A stretch of 64,000 nt of DNA from the NCBI RefSeq assembly GCF_004005965.1, contig NZ_SACY01000004.1, positions 248,001 through 312,000 of the forward strand, given 5' to 3'. Below the pieces are notes generated by a model that saw only the letters and a list, made by a program, of their open reading frames with translations, was not told the origin of the DNA and searched no databases. The DNA comes from Sandaracinomonas limnophila (GTDB taxonomy: Bacteria; Bacteroidota; Bacteroidia; Cytophagales; Spirosomataceae). Below, piece after piece: positions 34,303 through 43,554 of this stretch. Both the position numbers and the translations under genes were made by a program. The number at the start of each line of letters is the position of its first letter. Position 1 is the stretch's first letter.

Positions 34303-36726
34303 ATGAAAAATATAGGTTTACTGTTGTTTTTGGCCGTTTCTTTTGGACTTTCCGCACAAAAGGGGTCAATTGTTGGGCATGTGGAGAATCAATTACATGA
34401 AGTCTTGCCGGGAGCAAATGTTCAATTAAAAGGGACTGTTCGTGGGGTGGAAACTAATGCAAAAGGGGATTTTGTGCTGAAAGGTTTGAAAGCGGGAATG
34501 TACACTTTGCAGGTAAGTTTTGTAGGGCATCAATCGGTTATCAAGCAAATAGAATTAAAAGATGCTGAACAGAAAGAAGTAAATGTTTCCTTAAAAGAAT
34601 TTGTAGAATTGCATGAGGTTCTTGTTTCTGCTAATGCTGGGGTGAAAGGTAACGAGTTCATGCCCGAGGTAAATGAGTACACATTAGCGGCAGGTAAGAA
34701 AAACGAATGGATTAAATTGGATAACCTGAACGCTAATTTGGCAATGAACAATGCGCGACAAGTATTTTCGCGCACTCCTGGAATCCAAGTTTGGGAAAGT
34801 GATGGCTCAGGCATTCAATTAGGTGTGGCTTCTCGTGGATTATCCCCTAATCGTTCATGGGAATTTAATGTGCGCATGGATGGCTACGATATTACTCCAG
34901 ACCCAATGGGTTATCCAGAGGCCTATTATTCTCCTCCGATGGAGGTAGTAGATCGAATTGAAATCATTAGAGGTGCCAGTTCTTTGCAATATGGTCCGCA
35001 ATTTGGCGGATTAATGAACTTCGTTTTGCGGAAACCAGATAAATCTACTAAGCTTTTAGTGGAATCCCAAAATACCTTTGGGAATAATAATTTATGGAGT
35101 TCATTTAATTATGTAGGAGGCACTTTGGGTCGATTGAGCTATACTTCCTACTACCAAAAACGTGTGGGAAATGGTTGGAGACAAAACTCCTATTTTAATA
35201 CCGATCACTCACATGCCGAATTGTCTTATGCGTTTACGAACAAATTGAAAATAGGTGCTCAGGCAACCTATATGTACACCATTTCTCAACAGCCCGGGGG
35301 TTTAACCGAATCACAATTTGCTTTAAATGCAAAGCAAAGCTCACGAGAAAGAAATTGGTTTTCTAATCCTTGGTTTATTTATGCTCTTACAGCAGAATAT
35401 GTATTCAATGAAAATTCTAAATTGAGTTTGAAAAATTTTGGGACGATTGCCGAAAGGAGTTCCGTCGGATTTACCAAAGCAATAACTGAAATAGATGCCA
35501 ATGGACCTCGCCAAGTAGATAGAGATTACTACAAAACCTTCGGCTCAGAACTGCGTTATCTATTGAATTACACAACCGGTTCTTGGAAGAATACGTTAGC
35601 TACTGGACTTCGTTATTTTTCGGGAGAAATTGACCGGAAACAATTAGGCATAGGTACTTCTTCTAAAGACATGGATTTTACAATTACTGGATTATTCACC
35701 AGAGATTTAGTTTTTCATAATACCAATATGGCCGCTTTCGCAGAAACTATTTTACGCCCCAACGATAAGCTTTTATTTACTTTTGGCGCGCGATCTGAAC
35801 AAATTGAAACTCGAATGGAGGGCCAATATGGACTAAGCTCCACTGGGGCACCTATTCCGGCTGTTCCCGCCACGCGTAGTCGGTCTTTTGTATTATTAGG
35901 CGCTGGTACAGAATATAAAATAAGCAAAGAAAGTAAGCTTTATTCCAACATTGCACAGGCCTACAGACCCGTTTTAGCATCTGATTTATTGCCTCCTGCC
36001 ACAACAGATGTAATTGATCAAAATTTAAAAGATGCTTCGGGCTATAATTTTGATTTGGGCTACAGGGGAAACTTGGGAAATTATTTAACCTATGATGTTG
36101 ATTATTTTTATCTAGATTATAACAACCGGGTGGGTGTGATTACCAAAACAAATGAGGCAGGAACAAAATATCAGTATCGGACCAATTTAGGACACTCTGT
36201 TTCGCAAGGTGTGGAGGCCTATTTCGAGTTTAGCCCTACTTCGGCCTGGTTAAAAAATAATCGCTTGGGGAATATTTCAATTTTTACCTCTTTGGCATCT
36301 ACCAGAGCAGAATATAAAGATTTTAAAACAACAAGTGTGGTGAATGGACAAGTTTTGGAAGGCAATTTAGCCGGCAAAAAAATTGAAAATGCTCCATCAA
36401 AAATTAATCGATACGGTATAACCTACTCTAAAAAGGGACTTTCTTTAACTTGGCAAATGAGTGATGTAGGAGAGGCTTTTGCAGATGCATCCAATACCGT
36501 TTTAGCTAATGCTGCAGCCACCACAGGGCTTATTCCATCTTACCAGGTGCAGGATATTTCAGGAACTTATCGTTTTAAAAAAATGGCAACCCTAAAATTT
36601 GGCGTAAATAATGTAATGGATGAAAAATATTTTACGCGAAGATCTGGAGGTTATCCGGGTCCCGGGATTTTACCAGCAGATGGCAGAACCTGGTACCTCG
36701 CTTTAAATCTAAAATTTATCAAGTAA
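34303..36726 (+). CDS. TonB-dependent outer-membrane receptor, FecA/siderophore-receptor-like
   Basis: 807 residues from the ATG at 34303, chosen because it gives a clean signal peptide (KNIGLLLFLAVSFGLSAQ). A carboxypeptidase-regulatory-like domain (GSIVGHVENQLHEVLPGANVQLKGTVRGVETNAKGDFVLKG) is followed by a plug domain (ARQVFSRTPGIQVWE, EIIRGASSLQYGPQFGGLMNFVLRKP) and a 22-strand-type barrel ending in an aromatic residue region WYLALNLKFIK. Residues 20-100 are the extra N-terminal domain usual in Bacteroidota. The two Fur-like operators suggest iron uptake, perhaps a ferric siderophore or citrate. No partner transporter gene is adjacent. Confidence 0.93.
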   Translation: MKNIGLLLFLAVSFGLSAQKGSIVGHVENQLHEVLPGANVQLKGTVRGVETNAKGDFVLKGLKAGMYTLQVSFVGHQSVIKQIELKDAEQKEVNVSLKEFVELHEVLVSANAGVKGNEFMPEVNEYTLAAGKKNEWIKLDNLNANLAMNNARQVFSRTPGIQVWESDGSGIQLGVASRGLSPNRSWEFNVRMDGYDITPDPMGYPEAYYSPPMEVVDRIEIIRGASSLQYGPQFGGLMNFVLRKPDKSTKLLVESQNTFGNNNLWSSFNYVGGTLGRLSYTSYYQKRVGNGWRQNSYFNTDHSHAELSYAFTNKLKIGAQATYMYTISQQPGGLTESQFALNAKQSSRERNWFSNPWFIYALTAEYVFNENSKLSLKNFGTIAERSSVGFTKAITEIDANGPRQVDRDYYKTFGSELRYLLNYTTGSWKNTLATGLRYFSGEIDRKQLGIGTSSKDMDFTITGLFTRDLVFHNTNMAAFAETILRPNDKLLFTFGARSEQIETRMEGQYGLSSTGAPIPAVPATRSRSFVLLGAGTEYKISKESKLYSNIAQAYRPVLASDLLPPATTDVIDQNLKDASGYNFDLGYRGNLGNYLTYDVDYFYLDYNNRVGVITKTNEAGTKYQYRTNLGHSVSQGVEAYFEFSPTSAWLKNNRLGNISIFTSLASTRAEYKDFKTTSVVNGQVLEGNLAGKKIENAPSKINRYGITYSKKGLSLTWQMSDVGEAFADASNTVLANAAATTGLIPSYQVQDISGTYRFKKMATLKFGVNNVMDEKYFTRRSGGYPGPGILPADGRTWYLALNLKFIK

Positions 36727-36734
36727 AAATTGAC

Positions 36735-36742
36735 TACCTTTG
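36735..36742 (+). promoter_or_regulatory. -7 promoter element for rnr
   Basis: TACCTTTG, 17 bases before the rnr ATG and 9 bases after the receptor stop codon, so RNase R probably has its own promoter. Confidence 0.5.
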
Positions 36743-36759
36743 TTTGTTAAATATGCAAT

Positions 36760-38988
36760 ATGGCGAACAAGGGTAGTGGTAATTCGAATTCCATCAAAGA
36801 TGATATTCTCGCATTTTTTGAATTGAACGATTTTCGTTCCTATTCAATCAATCAGGTCCTAAAGGCCTATGCAATTCGAGATCGAAAAACAAAGGATATT
36901 TTCACGGATATGATTTTGCTATTGGCCAAAGATGGCAAATTGCAGCAAGAAGAAGACGGCACGTTTAGTTACATGAAAGTCACCAACCAAGTTGTTGGCA
37001 AGGTGGACCATGTGAATCAGCGTTTTGGATTTGTGCTCACCAAAGAGGGAGAGCAAGATGTTTGGATTGCAACCGAAGACTTGAATGGCGCACAGGATGG
37101 CGATACCGTTCGTTGCCGTTTACTTTCTAAAAAGAATAAACGCAGCCCAAGACCTGAAGGAGAGGTGATTGAAATTGTTGAAAGAGGTAATAAAACCCTG
37201 GTTGGCACGATCCAAATTACCCCACATTATGCCTTTGTAGTAGCGGATTCGAAGAAAATTTACAACGATATTTATGTGCCAAGAAATCAGGCCTTGCACT
37301 CTGCTCACATGGACAAGGTTTTGGTAGAAATAACTTCTTGGCCTAAGGAGGGCAAAAAGGCAGAAGGAAGAGTGATTGAGGTGTTGGGAGCTTCGGGAAC
37401 AAATGAGACCGAAATGCATGCCATTTTGTTGGAATATGGACTTCCATACCATTTCCTAGAGCAAGTTGAAACAGCAGCAGAACATATTTCTACGAAGATT
37501 TCCGATAAAGAAATTGCCAGTCGTAAAGATTTTAGAGATATCTTAACCTTTACCATTGACCCGAAAGATGCTAAAGATTTTGACGATGCCTTGAGCTTCC
37601 GTCGATTGGAGAATGGAAACATTGAAATTGGCGTACACATCGCCGACGTGTCGCATTATGTGCAACCGGGCTCTTTGTTAGACCAAGAGGCCTTCCACCG
37701 TGCAACATCCGTTTATTTGGTAGACCGTGTGGTGCCAATGTTGCCAGAAAAGCTATCCAATGGACTTTGTTCCTTACGTCCAAACGAAGACAAACTGACA
37801 TTTTCTGCAGTTTTTGAAATGGACAAAGAGGGCAAAATTAAAAAGGAATGGTTTGGTAGAACGATCATACATTCTGATAGGCGTTTTGCCTACGAAGATG
37901 CGCAAGTGTATATTGAGGCTGAACTCAATGACAAGGATATTTACAGTCCGGTGATTAAAGAACTAGACCGTTTGGCAAAAATTTTACGTGCAGAACGATT
38001 CCGAAAAGGGTCCGTAAATTTTGAAACGGTTGAGGTGAAGTTTGAATTGGATGAACAAGGCAAACCGCTTTCTGTGTATCCTCGCGAGCGAAAAGATGCG
38101 CATAAATTGATTGAAGAATTTATGTTGTTGGCCAACAAGCGTGTAGCAACGTTTGTGCATGACATGAAGAAGTCGGAACCCCGCAATACGATGGTGTATC
38201 GTGTGCACGAGGCTCCAGATCCTGAAAAATTACGTGTTTTCTCAACATTTGCGAAGAAATTTGGTTATGCCGTTTCCACGGACCCATTCCATATCAGCGA
38301 TTCTTTCAATGGTTTGATGGACGATATTCAAGGCAAACCTGAGGAGCATGTGCTACAATCTTTGGCGGTTCGTACGATGTCGAAAGCCCGCTATTCTACC
38401 GATGCCATTGGACACTTTGGTTTAGCATTTCCTTTTTATTCTCATTTTACCAGTCCGATTCGTAGATATCCCGATGTGATGACGCATCGTTTGTTGCAAC
38501 ATTATTTGGACAAAGGGGAGTCGGCCGAAAAAGGATTATTGGAGGCGCAATGTAAGCATTGTTCCGACCGAGAGAAGTTGGCGGCGGAGGCGGAGCGTGC
38601 TTCAATCAAGTACAAACAAGTGGAATACATGAGTTTGCATGAGCCACAAATCTTTGATGGAATTATTTCGGGAGTGACAGATTTTGGAATTTTTGTTGAG
38701 ATTGGCGACACCTCTTGTGAAGGTTTGATTCGCATGGCTGACCTACAAGATGACTACTACGAATTAGACAAAGATAATTATCGAGTTGTAGGAAGGTCCA
38801 ATGGCAGAGTATTCAATTTTGGCGACAAGTTACAAGTGCGTGTTTCTGCTACTAATTTAGCCAAAAGATCCATCGATTTGGAATTAGTGGATAATAGAGC
38901 ATCAAGATTCTCGGCTCGTTCGAAGCCAAGTCGTTCCAATAAATCGAGTAGAAGTAGCAAGGTGATACCTAGAGGGAAACGGAGGTAA
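36760..38988 (+). CDS. rnr: Ribonuclease R
   Basis: 742 residues. N-terminal OB/cold-shock domains (KVDHVNQRFGFVLTKEG, GTIQITPHYAFVVAD) lead to the RNB catalytic domain with TIDPKDAKDFDDALSF (acidic metal ligands), GVHIADVSHYV, and ASVYL-type RATSVYLVDRVVPMLPE. A C-terminal S1 domain follows (FDGIISGVTDFGIFVEIGDTSCEGLI). The final ~35 residues are a basic Ser/Arg/Lys tail. RNase R is a processive 3'-5' exonuclease that degrades structured RNA. Stand-alone gene with its own promoter; repeat-rich DNA follows. Confidence 0.97.
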   Translation: MANKGSGNSNSIKDDILAFFELNDFRSYSINQVLKAYAIRDRKTKDIFTDMILLLAKDGKLQQEEDGTFSYMKVTNQVVGKVDHVNQRFGFVLTKEGEQDVWIATEDLNGAQDGDTVRCRLLSKKNKRSPRPEGEVIEIVERGNKTLVGTIQITPHYAFVVADSKKIYNDIYVPRNQALHSAHMDKVLVEITSWPKEGKKAEGRVIEVLGASGTNETEMHAILLEYGLPYHFLEQVETAAEHISTKISDKEIASRKDFRDILTFTIDPKDAKDFDDALSFRRLENGNIEIGVHIADVSHYVQPGSLLDQEAFHRATSVYLVDRVVPMLPEKLSNGLCSLRPNEDKLTFSAVFEMDKEGKIKKEWFGRTIIHSDRRFAYEDAQVYIEAELNDKDIYSPVIKELDRLAKILRAERFRKGSVNFETVEVKFELDEQGKPLSVYPRERKDAHKLIEEFMLLANKRVATFVHDMKKSEPRNTMVYRVHEAPDPEKLRVFSTFAKKFGYAVSTDPFHISDSFNGLMDDIQGKPEEHVLQSLAVRTMSKARYSTDAIGHFGLAFPFYSHFTSPIRRYPDVMTHRLLQHYLDKGESAEKGLLEAQCKHCSDREKLAAEAERASIKYKQVEYMSLHEPQIFDGIISGVTDFGIFVEIGDTSCEGLIRMADLQDDYYELDKDNYRVVGRSNGRVFNFGDKLQVRVSATNLAKRSIDLELVDNRASRFSARSKPSRSNKSSRSSKVIPRGKRR

Positions 38989-39058
38989 TTAGGGATAAGG
39001 TATGAGGGATAAGGGATTAGGTATATATGAATTGGGTAACCAATGCCGTGTACCATCA

Positions 39059-39099
39059 GGGGGCTGAGGCCGAGCGAAGCGAGGAAACTCGAAGCCCCC
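39059..39099. repeat. REP-A copy
   Basis: GGGGGCTGAGGCCGAGCGAA continuing GCGAGGAAACTCGAAGCCCCC. Ends are inverted (GGGGGCT ... AGCCCCC). Confidence 0.85.
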
Positions 39100-39148
39100 G
39101 GCTTGGGGATTGCAGATCTATAGCCTGAATACATCAAATCGTTTGCCG

Positions 39149-39184
39149 ACCTCCCCCCAACCCCCTCCTTCTAAAGGAGGGGGA
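39149..39184. repeat. REP-C single hairpin
   Basis: GACCTCCCCCCAACCCCCTC followed by CTTCTAAAGGAGGGGG. Confidence 0.75.
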
Positions 39185-39215
39185 GCCTAGAAAAGTTCTG
39201 GTGAAGTTCTCGTTT

Positions 39216-39283
39216 CTCCAATTCTCAGTTTCCCCAATTCCTATATTCCCATATTCCCATATTCTTATATTCCCATATTCTAT
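39216..39283. repeat. 16-bp-family repeat fragment
   Basis: Degenerate CCCATATTCCTATATT-type words on the minus-strand sense of the 26331 array. Confidence 0.7.
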
Positions 39284-39573
39284 TTGTAAAAAAATTAGTT
39301 TTTATTAAAATGTTACAGCAGGAATTTTTAAATAGCTTTTAATTTGTCTAATCACCTTTTTAATTGTAATATGTTGCATATTCTTCGCGTAAACGCATCC
39401 CAATCTATTTCATGTTTTTATGGGCTTAAAGGCCAAATTTTGGCTAATTTTCTGATTGATTTTGAAGGTGTTTTTGCAAAAATTTTGACAAATAATTTTG
39501 TTAAATTTTTGGTTTAAATCGTATTAAAAAATTAATAGATACTAGAGTTATTTGAATTCTTTTTTAGAAAATT

Positions 39574-40749
39574 ATGCTTTCGAGTTTTTTTGAAATAGTA
39601 TATCTCTATGTTTTGCCAAGCTTTTTGTTTTTGGTTGGGATTCGACTTACGTTTAACTCAAAAAGTTTGTTCACCAATTTTTTGGGTTTATACCTGATTG
39701 GTTTCTATTTTTTCATTTTAATTGCCTGGATCATTAAATTCAAGCTTTTTGCTTTTTGGCCACATCTGGTCCATGTTACAGACCCGATTCATTATCTATT
39801 AGGCCCTTTCTCTTATTTGTTTTTTCTGTTTGGATTAAAGCCCTATCGTAAATTTAAACTTTTAGATTGTTTACATTTTCTGCCATTTGTGTTGCATGTT
39901 CTGGAATTAACTCCGTTTTTTTTACTGTCGAAAGAACTTAAAGAGCAAGAATTTTATTATTTGTTTAATACCCAATTGATTGCCCATTTACAACATGTGG
40001 AGGCCTATATTTTAGAGGTTAAAATGCATCTGTTTTTTAAAACCATGTCGGTTTTAATTTATTATTTTGCTAGTCTCTATTTATTTATTAGGTTTTATTT
40101 GAAAAGTAAGACTTTCTATTTTAAATCGAATAATAAGGAATTTTTTATTTGGTTGGCACTTCATACACTTTTAAAAGGTGTGATTATTTTTAATTTACTT
40201 TTGATTTCTTTCCATGTAACGGAGACGATGGCCCTTGTTAATTTTGTTGTGGTGCTCGATTTTATCTGTACCTCTCTGTTTTTTGTTTTGTATCCTAAAT
40301 ACCAAGACGGATTACAATTTGAATCGATTAAAGAGGTGTTCCTTGAGGAAAAAAAACCAGCAAGTGATTTTTCGAAGGATATTTGGATGAAAAACAAATT
40401 CGAGGAAATGAATATGTTGATGGAGATGCAAGCACCTTTTGTAGACGAGAACTTTAGCAAAGTACAACTTGCCAAAATGTTGAATCTTAATCTAAATCAA
40501 TTGACAGTTTTGATTAGTAAATTTAGTAACCAAAGTTTTCCTGATTATGTAGCGCACTGGAGAATTGTTTATATTAAAAAAATGATGGCTATTAATGACG
40601 AGTGGAAAGGTTATTCCATTGAAATATTAGCAGAAAATTCTGGATTTGGAACCCGGCAATCTTTGTATAGAACCATTCAACGATTTTATCAAATGAATCC
40701 CAACGAGTATTTTAAACAAAACACAAAGACACCTATTTCGCCCGAATAA
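39574..40749 (+). CDS. Membrane-anchored AraC-type regulator (first of tandem pair)
   Basis: 391 residues. About seven hydrophobic helices fill the first ~235 residues (IVYLYVLPSFLFLVGIRLTF; LGPFSYLFFLFGLKPYRKFKLLDCLHFLPFVLHVLELTPFFLL; CTSLFFVLYPKY). The C-terminal domain has an AraC-type double HTH (FSKVQLAKMLNLNLNQLTVLISKFSNQSFPDYVAHWRI and IEILAENSGFGTRQSLYRTIQRFYQMNPNEYFKQ). It resembles the regulator at 12120 in layout. The stop codon overlaps the start of the next, similar gene by one base. Probably a sensor of an external or membrane signal; ligand unknown. Confidence 0.88.
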   Translation: MLSSFFEIVYLYVLPSFLFLVGIRLTFNSKSLFTNFLGLYLIGFYFFILIAWIIKFKLFAFWPHLVHVTDPIHYLLGPFSYLFFLFGLKPYRKFKLLDCLHFLPFVLHVLELTPFFLLSKELKEQEFYYLFNTQLIAHLQHVEAYILEVKMHLFFKTMSVLIYYFASLYLFIRFYLKSKTFYFKSNNKEFFIWLALHTLLKGVIIFNLLLISFHVTETMALVNFVVVLDFICTSLFFVLYPKYQDGLQFESIKEVFLEEKKPASDFSKDIWMKNKFEEMNMLMEMQAPFVDENFSKVQLAKMLNLNLNQLTVLISKFSNQSFPDYVAHWRIVYIKKMMAINDEWKGYSIEILAENSGFGTRQSLYRTIQRFYQMNPNEYFKQNTKTPISPE

Positions 40750-41930
40750 TGCCCTTCGTTAAATTTTATACCTATTCGTTTTTTATCTTTTTTTGCTTTT
40801 TGAACGGCCTTCAATTTGGAATCAGGGGAAGGAATGTACTTAGTATAAGGTTGCTGGGGATCTATCTGTTTTTTGTTGGACTTTTATTGATTTCTTTCGT
40901 TTTTTTAGACCCAAGTCTTATTGCTATTTATCCGCATTTATTTAGAACCGCCTCTCCATTAATCTATATAATACCACCTCTGGGCTATTTATTTAACTTT
41001 TATATTTTAAGGCCCAATCAAAAATTCAATGCTTACTTTTTACTCCTGTTTTTGCCCTTTCTTTTTCAGGTGGCAGAAAATACTACCTTTTATGTGAGTT
41101 CGGCGGGGGAAAAGTTGAAGGAAATAGAATTGTACCGATCCAACAATTACCTGTTTTATCACAGTGATAAGTACGTTTGGATAAATCCGGTAATTCATAC
41201 CTATATTAAAATTGCAATGTTGCTCATTTTTTCAGTTTTAATTGGGTTTGATTTTTTTAGGTTTTTGAAGGGTAAAATTTTGCAAAAGGAATTGAAAGGT
41301 TCAAAGATGGTGTTTTTATTGTTTGGCATATTCTTGATTCGTTTGATTTCAACAGGCTTGATTTTTAATAAATACCTCATTTTGGATGACCATAAGCTCG
41401 AAATAGATTTGCTAGCATTTGTGTTGTCGGCAGATATGATCTTTACCGTGTTATATTTACTTTTTTTCCCGAATATATTAGAGGATCTATATTTCAAAAA
41501 GTACGTTTTTACGTATTCATCTTCTGATCCTAAGGAAGTCAGTACAGCAGAAGAAAAGAACCCTTATGAAGAGGCGTATGATTTGGAGCAGCAGGTTATT
41601 TTTAATGCCGTTGAAAATTATTTGGTTACAAAACGTGATTTTTTGTCGGTCAATTTTACGATCGAAAAAATGGCAAATGATTTAAAGATTCCCCAACGAC
41701 ATATATCCCATGTGATTAAACGGCAAACAGGAGAAAGCGTTAAAAATTACATCAATAATAAGCGTTTGGCCTATTTAATTGAAAAGTACAAACACGATAA
41801 AAATCTACAAAACCTACCTGTAGATGAGCTGGGCTCTGTAGTCGGTTTCAATTCCCGACAAACGCTTTACAGCCTCACCCAAAAACTATATGGTTGTTCT
41901 CCGCGGGAGCTGTTTCGGGGAGTGAGCTAG
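40749..41930 (+). CDS. Membrane-anchored AraC-type regulator (second of tandem pair)
   Basis: 393 residues with the same plan: helices such as FFIFFCFLNGLQFGIRGRNVLSIRLLGIYLFFVGLLLISFVF and PPLGYLFNFYILRPNQKFNAYFLLLFLPFLFQVAENTTF, then a C-terminal HTH domain (FTIEKMANDLKIPQRHISHVIKRQTGESVKNYINNKRLAY; LGSVVGFNSRQTLYSLTQKLYGCSPRELF). It is a diverged duplicate of the preceding gene and translationally coupled to it. A tandem pair may form heteromers, but this is inference. Degenerate 16-bp repeats begin a few bases after the stop. Confidence 0.88.
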   Translation: MPFVKFYTYSFFIFFCFLNGLQFGIRGRNVLSIRLLGIYLFFVGLLLISFVFLDPSLIAIYPHLFRTASPLIYIIPPLGYLFNFYILRPNQKFNAYFLLLFLPFLFQVAENTTFYVSSAGEKLKEIELYRSNNYLFYHSDKYVWINPVIHTYIKIAMLLIFSVLIGFDFFRFLKGKILQKELKGSKMVFLLFGIFLIRLISTGLIFNKYLILDDHKLEIDLLAFVLSADMIFTVLYLLFFPNILEDLYFKKYVFTYSSSDPKEVSTAEEKNPYEEAYDLEQQVIFNAVENYLVTKRDFLSVNFTIEKMANDLKIPQRHISHVIKRQTGESVKNYINNKRLAYLIEKYKHDKNLQNLPVDELGSVVGFNSRQTLYSLTQKLYGCSPRELFRGVS

Positions 41931-41938
41931 TGAGCAAG

Positions 41939-42035
41939 TGAATTGGGGAATATGGGAATATGAGAATATGTGCTTCAATTAAAATTTCTTCAATTCTTAT
42001 ATTCTTCGATTCCTCAATTTTCAAACCATTAGATT
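41939..42035. repeat. 16-bp-family repeats, inverted, between regulator and antitoxin genes
   Basis: GAATTGGGGAATATGGGAAT at 41940 and, inverted, TTCAATTCTTATATTCTTCG at 41990. An imperfect hairpin could form at these convergent gene ends. Confidence 0.65.
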
Positions 42036-42036
42036 T

Positions 42037-42546
42037 TCAAAGTACTATTTCCTCTAAAACGTGGTTAATTCGTATTTTTTCTTCATTTGGAAGAAAAATG
42101 GGAACAAGAGTTTTTAAATTTATATTGAGTAATTGATTAATGATGGTTAGGTCTTTTAAGGTAAATGGTTTTAAACCGTTGATAAGTTCAGACATATGTG
42201 TTTTACTCTTATGGCCCAAAATAGTTCCTAAATTTTCTTGAGTTAAACCGATTGATTTTAGTTTTGTCTTAATAGCGAGTTTTCTATTTTCGTAAAAATT
42301 CCGCTGTTTTTCCGCGTATGCTTCCGCTTTTTCTGATTCTATTAATTTTAAAAAGTCGATTTTTCGGACATCTTTCCATTCTTTTTGTTCATAATCTTCA
42401 ATTATTCCTCTTAAAATTGCCCTTTGGGTTTTGAAATTAGCATTTTCCTTAGCCAAAATGCGTAATTTTCTATCAGCTAAAATGGCAATTTCATATTCCA
42501 ACTCGTTTGCTATAAATCCAGTCTTTATGATTTGTTCTATTTCCAT
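42037..42546 (-). CDS. HTH antitoxin, HigA-like, of a type II module
   Basis: 169 residues. The N-terminal ~95 residues are helical and charged (ILADRKLRILAKENANFKTQR). The C-terminal part has an XRE-like HTH: LKSIGLTQENLGTILGHKSKTHMSELINGLKPFTLKDLTIINQLL. It is 11 bases downstream of a HigB-like toxin gene, the toxin-first order of HigBA modules. It likely neutralises the toxin and represses the operon. Sub-family is uncertain because of the long N-terminal extension. Confidence 0.82.
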   Translation of the reverse strand: MEIEQIIKTGFIANELEYEIAILADRKLRILAKENANFKTQRAILRGIIEDYEQKEWKDVRKIDFLKLIESEKAEAYAEKQRNFYENRKLAIKTKLKSIGLTQENLGTILGHKSKTHMSELINGLKPFTLKDLTIINQLLNINLKTLVPIFLPNEEKIRINHVLEEIVL

Positions 42547-42557
42547 TTTGTTCTGTA

Positions 42558-42896
42558 TTAAATATATCCGAATTTTTTAAGCCAATTTTCAATTGCGTTT
42601 TTGTTGTTTTTAAATGTGGAATCATATTCCTTATGATTTCCTGCCCATATAATGGTTGCATCCCCCTCGTCTTCCAACTCAATTAAAATTAATGTTCTAT
42701 GGATATTTAGGTTAAAAAAATAAAATCCATCAGGATGTACACAATCTGCATCAGCTCTATATGTCTTGATTGAACCATTAGATGGATTAAACGATTCTAA
42801 ATCATTTAATAATCGATCTATTTCAATTCCCAGTTTTTGGTTCCCAATCTGTTTCTTTTTCAGTTTTAGGAGAATCTTTCGTCCGATTACCCGCAT
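42558..42896 (-). CDS. HigB-like toxin (RelE superfamily)
   Basis: 112 residues. The beta-rich C-terminal half (GFYFFNLNIHRTLILIELEDEGDATIIWAGNHKEYDSTF) is like HigB/RelE toxins, where a final NHKEYD-type segment holds catalytic residues. The N-terminal RKILLKLKKKQIGNQKLGIEIDRLLNDLESF is a helical pair. It precedes the HTH gene by 11 bases. Toxin activity is inferred from the fold pattern and gene pair. Confidence 0.78.
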   Translation of the reverse strand: MRVIGRKILLKLKKKQIGNQKLGIEIDRLLNDLESFNPSNGSIKTYRADADCVHPDGFYFFNLNIHRTLILIELEDEGDATIIWAGNHKEYDSTFKNNKNAIENWLKKFGYI

Positions 42897-42995
42897 AAAT
42901 TCTTTTCAAATATACAAAAGTTCCGAAAATAACCGAACTTTAATTGGTGGTTTTTTTACAATATATACCTTTATTATATAAGTTGTTTGGTAAAA

Positions 42996-43140
42996 TGAGA
43001 ATTGGAGAATATGAGAATCTGAGAATTGGGGAATATGGGAATTGGAGAATATGAGAATATAGGAATAGGGGAATTGGAGAATATGAGAATATAGGAATAG
43101 GGGAATTGGAGAATATGGGAATTGAAGAATTGGGGAAATA
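42996..43140. repeat. 16-bp-family compound array
   Basis: Alternating GAATTGGAGAATATGAGAAT-type words, including two adjacent 32-base copies from 43043. Confidence 0.85.
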
Positions 43141-43142
43141 CC

Positions 43143-43186
43143 AGGAGGCTGAGGCCGAGCGAAGCGAGGAGACTCGAAGCCTCTGG
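43143..43186. repeat. REP-A copy
   Basis: AGGAGGCTGAGGCCGAGCGA continuing AGCGAGGAGACTCGAAGCCTCTGG. Same orientation as 39059; outer bases differ but stay complementary (AGAGGCT/AGCCTC-like ends). Confidence 0.85.
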
Positions 43187-43381
43187 TGGGAATTGGGGAA
43201 ATACCAAAAAAACAATCCCAGAGGGATGCTTCCCCAATTCCCAGATTCTCATATTCCTAGATTCCCTACCTCCTGAGAATCCCGCAAAAATATTTTTCTG
43301 AGCCATGGGAAAGAATATGCGATTCTCAGAGAATTCCATCTCAGCGGGATAAAACACCTAAAAAAACATTAATACCAAAAT

Positions 43382-43422
43382 GCTATAGATGTGCAATCCC
43401 GGAGGGATTGCACATCTATAGC
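43382..43422. repeat. REP-B perfect palindrome
   Basis: Arms GCTATAGATGTGCAATCC and GGATTGCACATCTATAGC are exact inverse complements (18 of 18) with a CGGAG loop. Confidence 0.9.
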
Positions 43423-43554
43423 GGGGTGCCACGTTTAATGGTTTATTGGTAATATTCGTTTTATGAAAATCTTGTAGTCCAAACTCGGAAGTAAAAACGA
43501 GCCAAACTCGGAAGTTAAAATTTGTTTTCGGGAAAATTATTTACTAATACTAAC

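Larger units (their letters stand above)
38989..39573. other. Gene-free stretch: REP-A, REP-C, 16-bp repeats and a long AT-rich leader
   Basis: It contains tandem GGGATAAGG-like words (38990-39020), REP-A (39059-39099), REP-C (39149-39184), 16-bp-family repeats (39216-39283) and a TTTGTAAAAAAATT motif (39283-39296). From 39300 to 39573 the DNA is AT-rich and unique, probably the promoter region of the two regulator genes; I see no clear promoter match in it. Confidence 0.8.
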
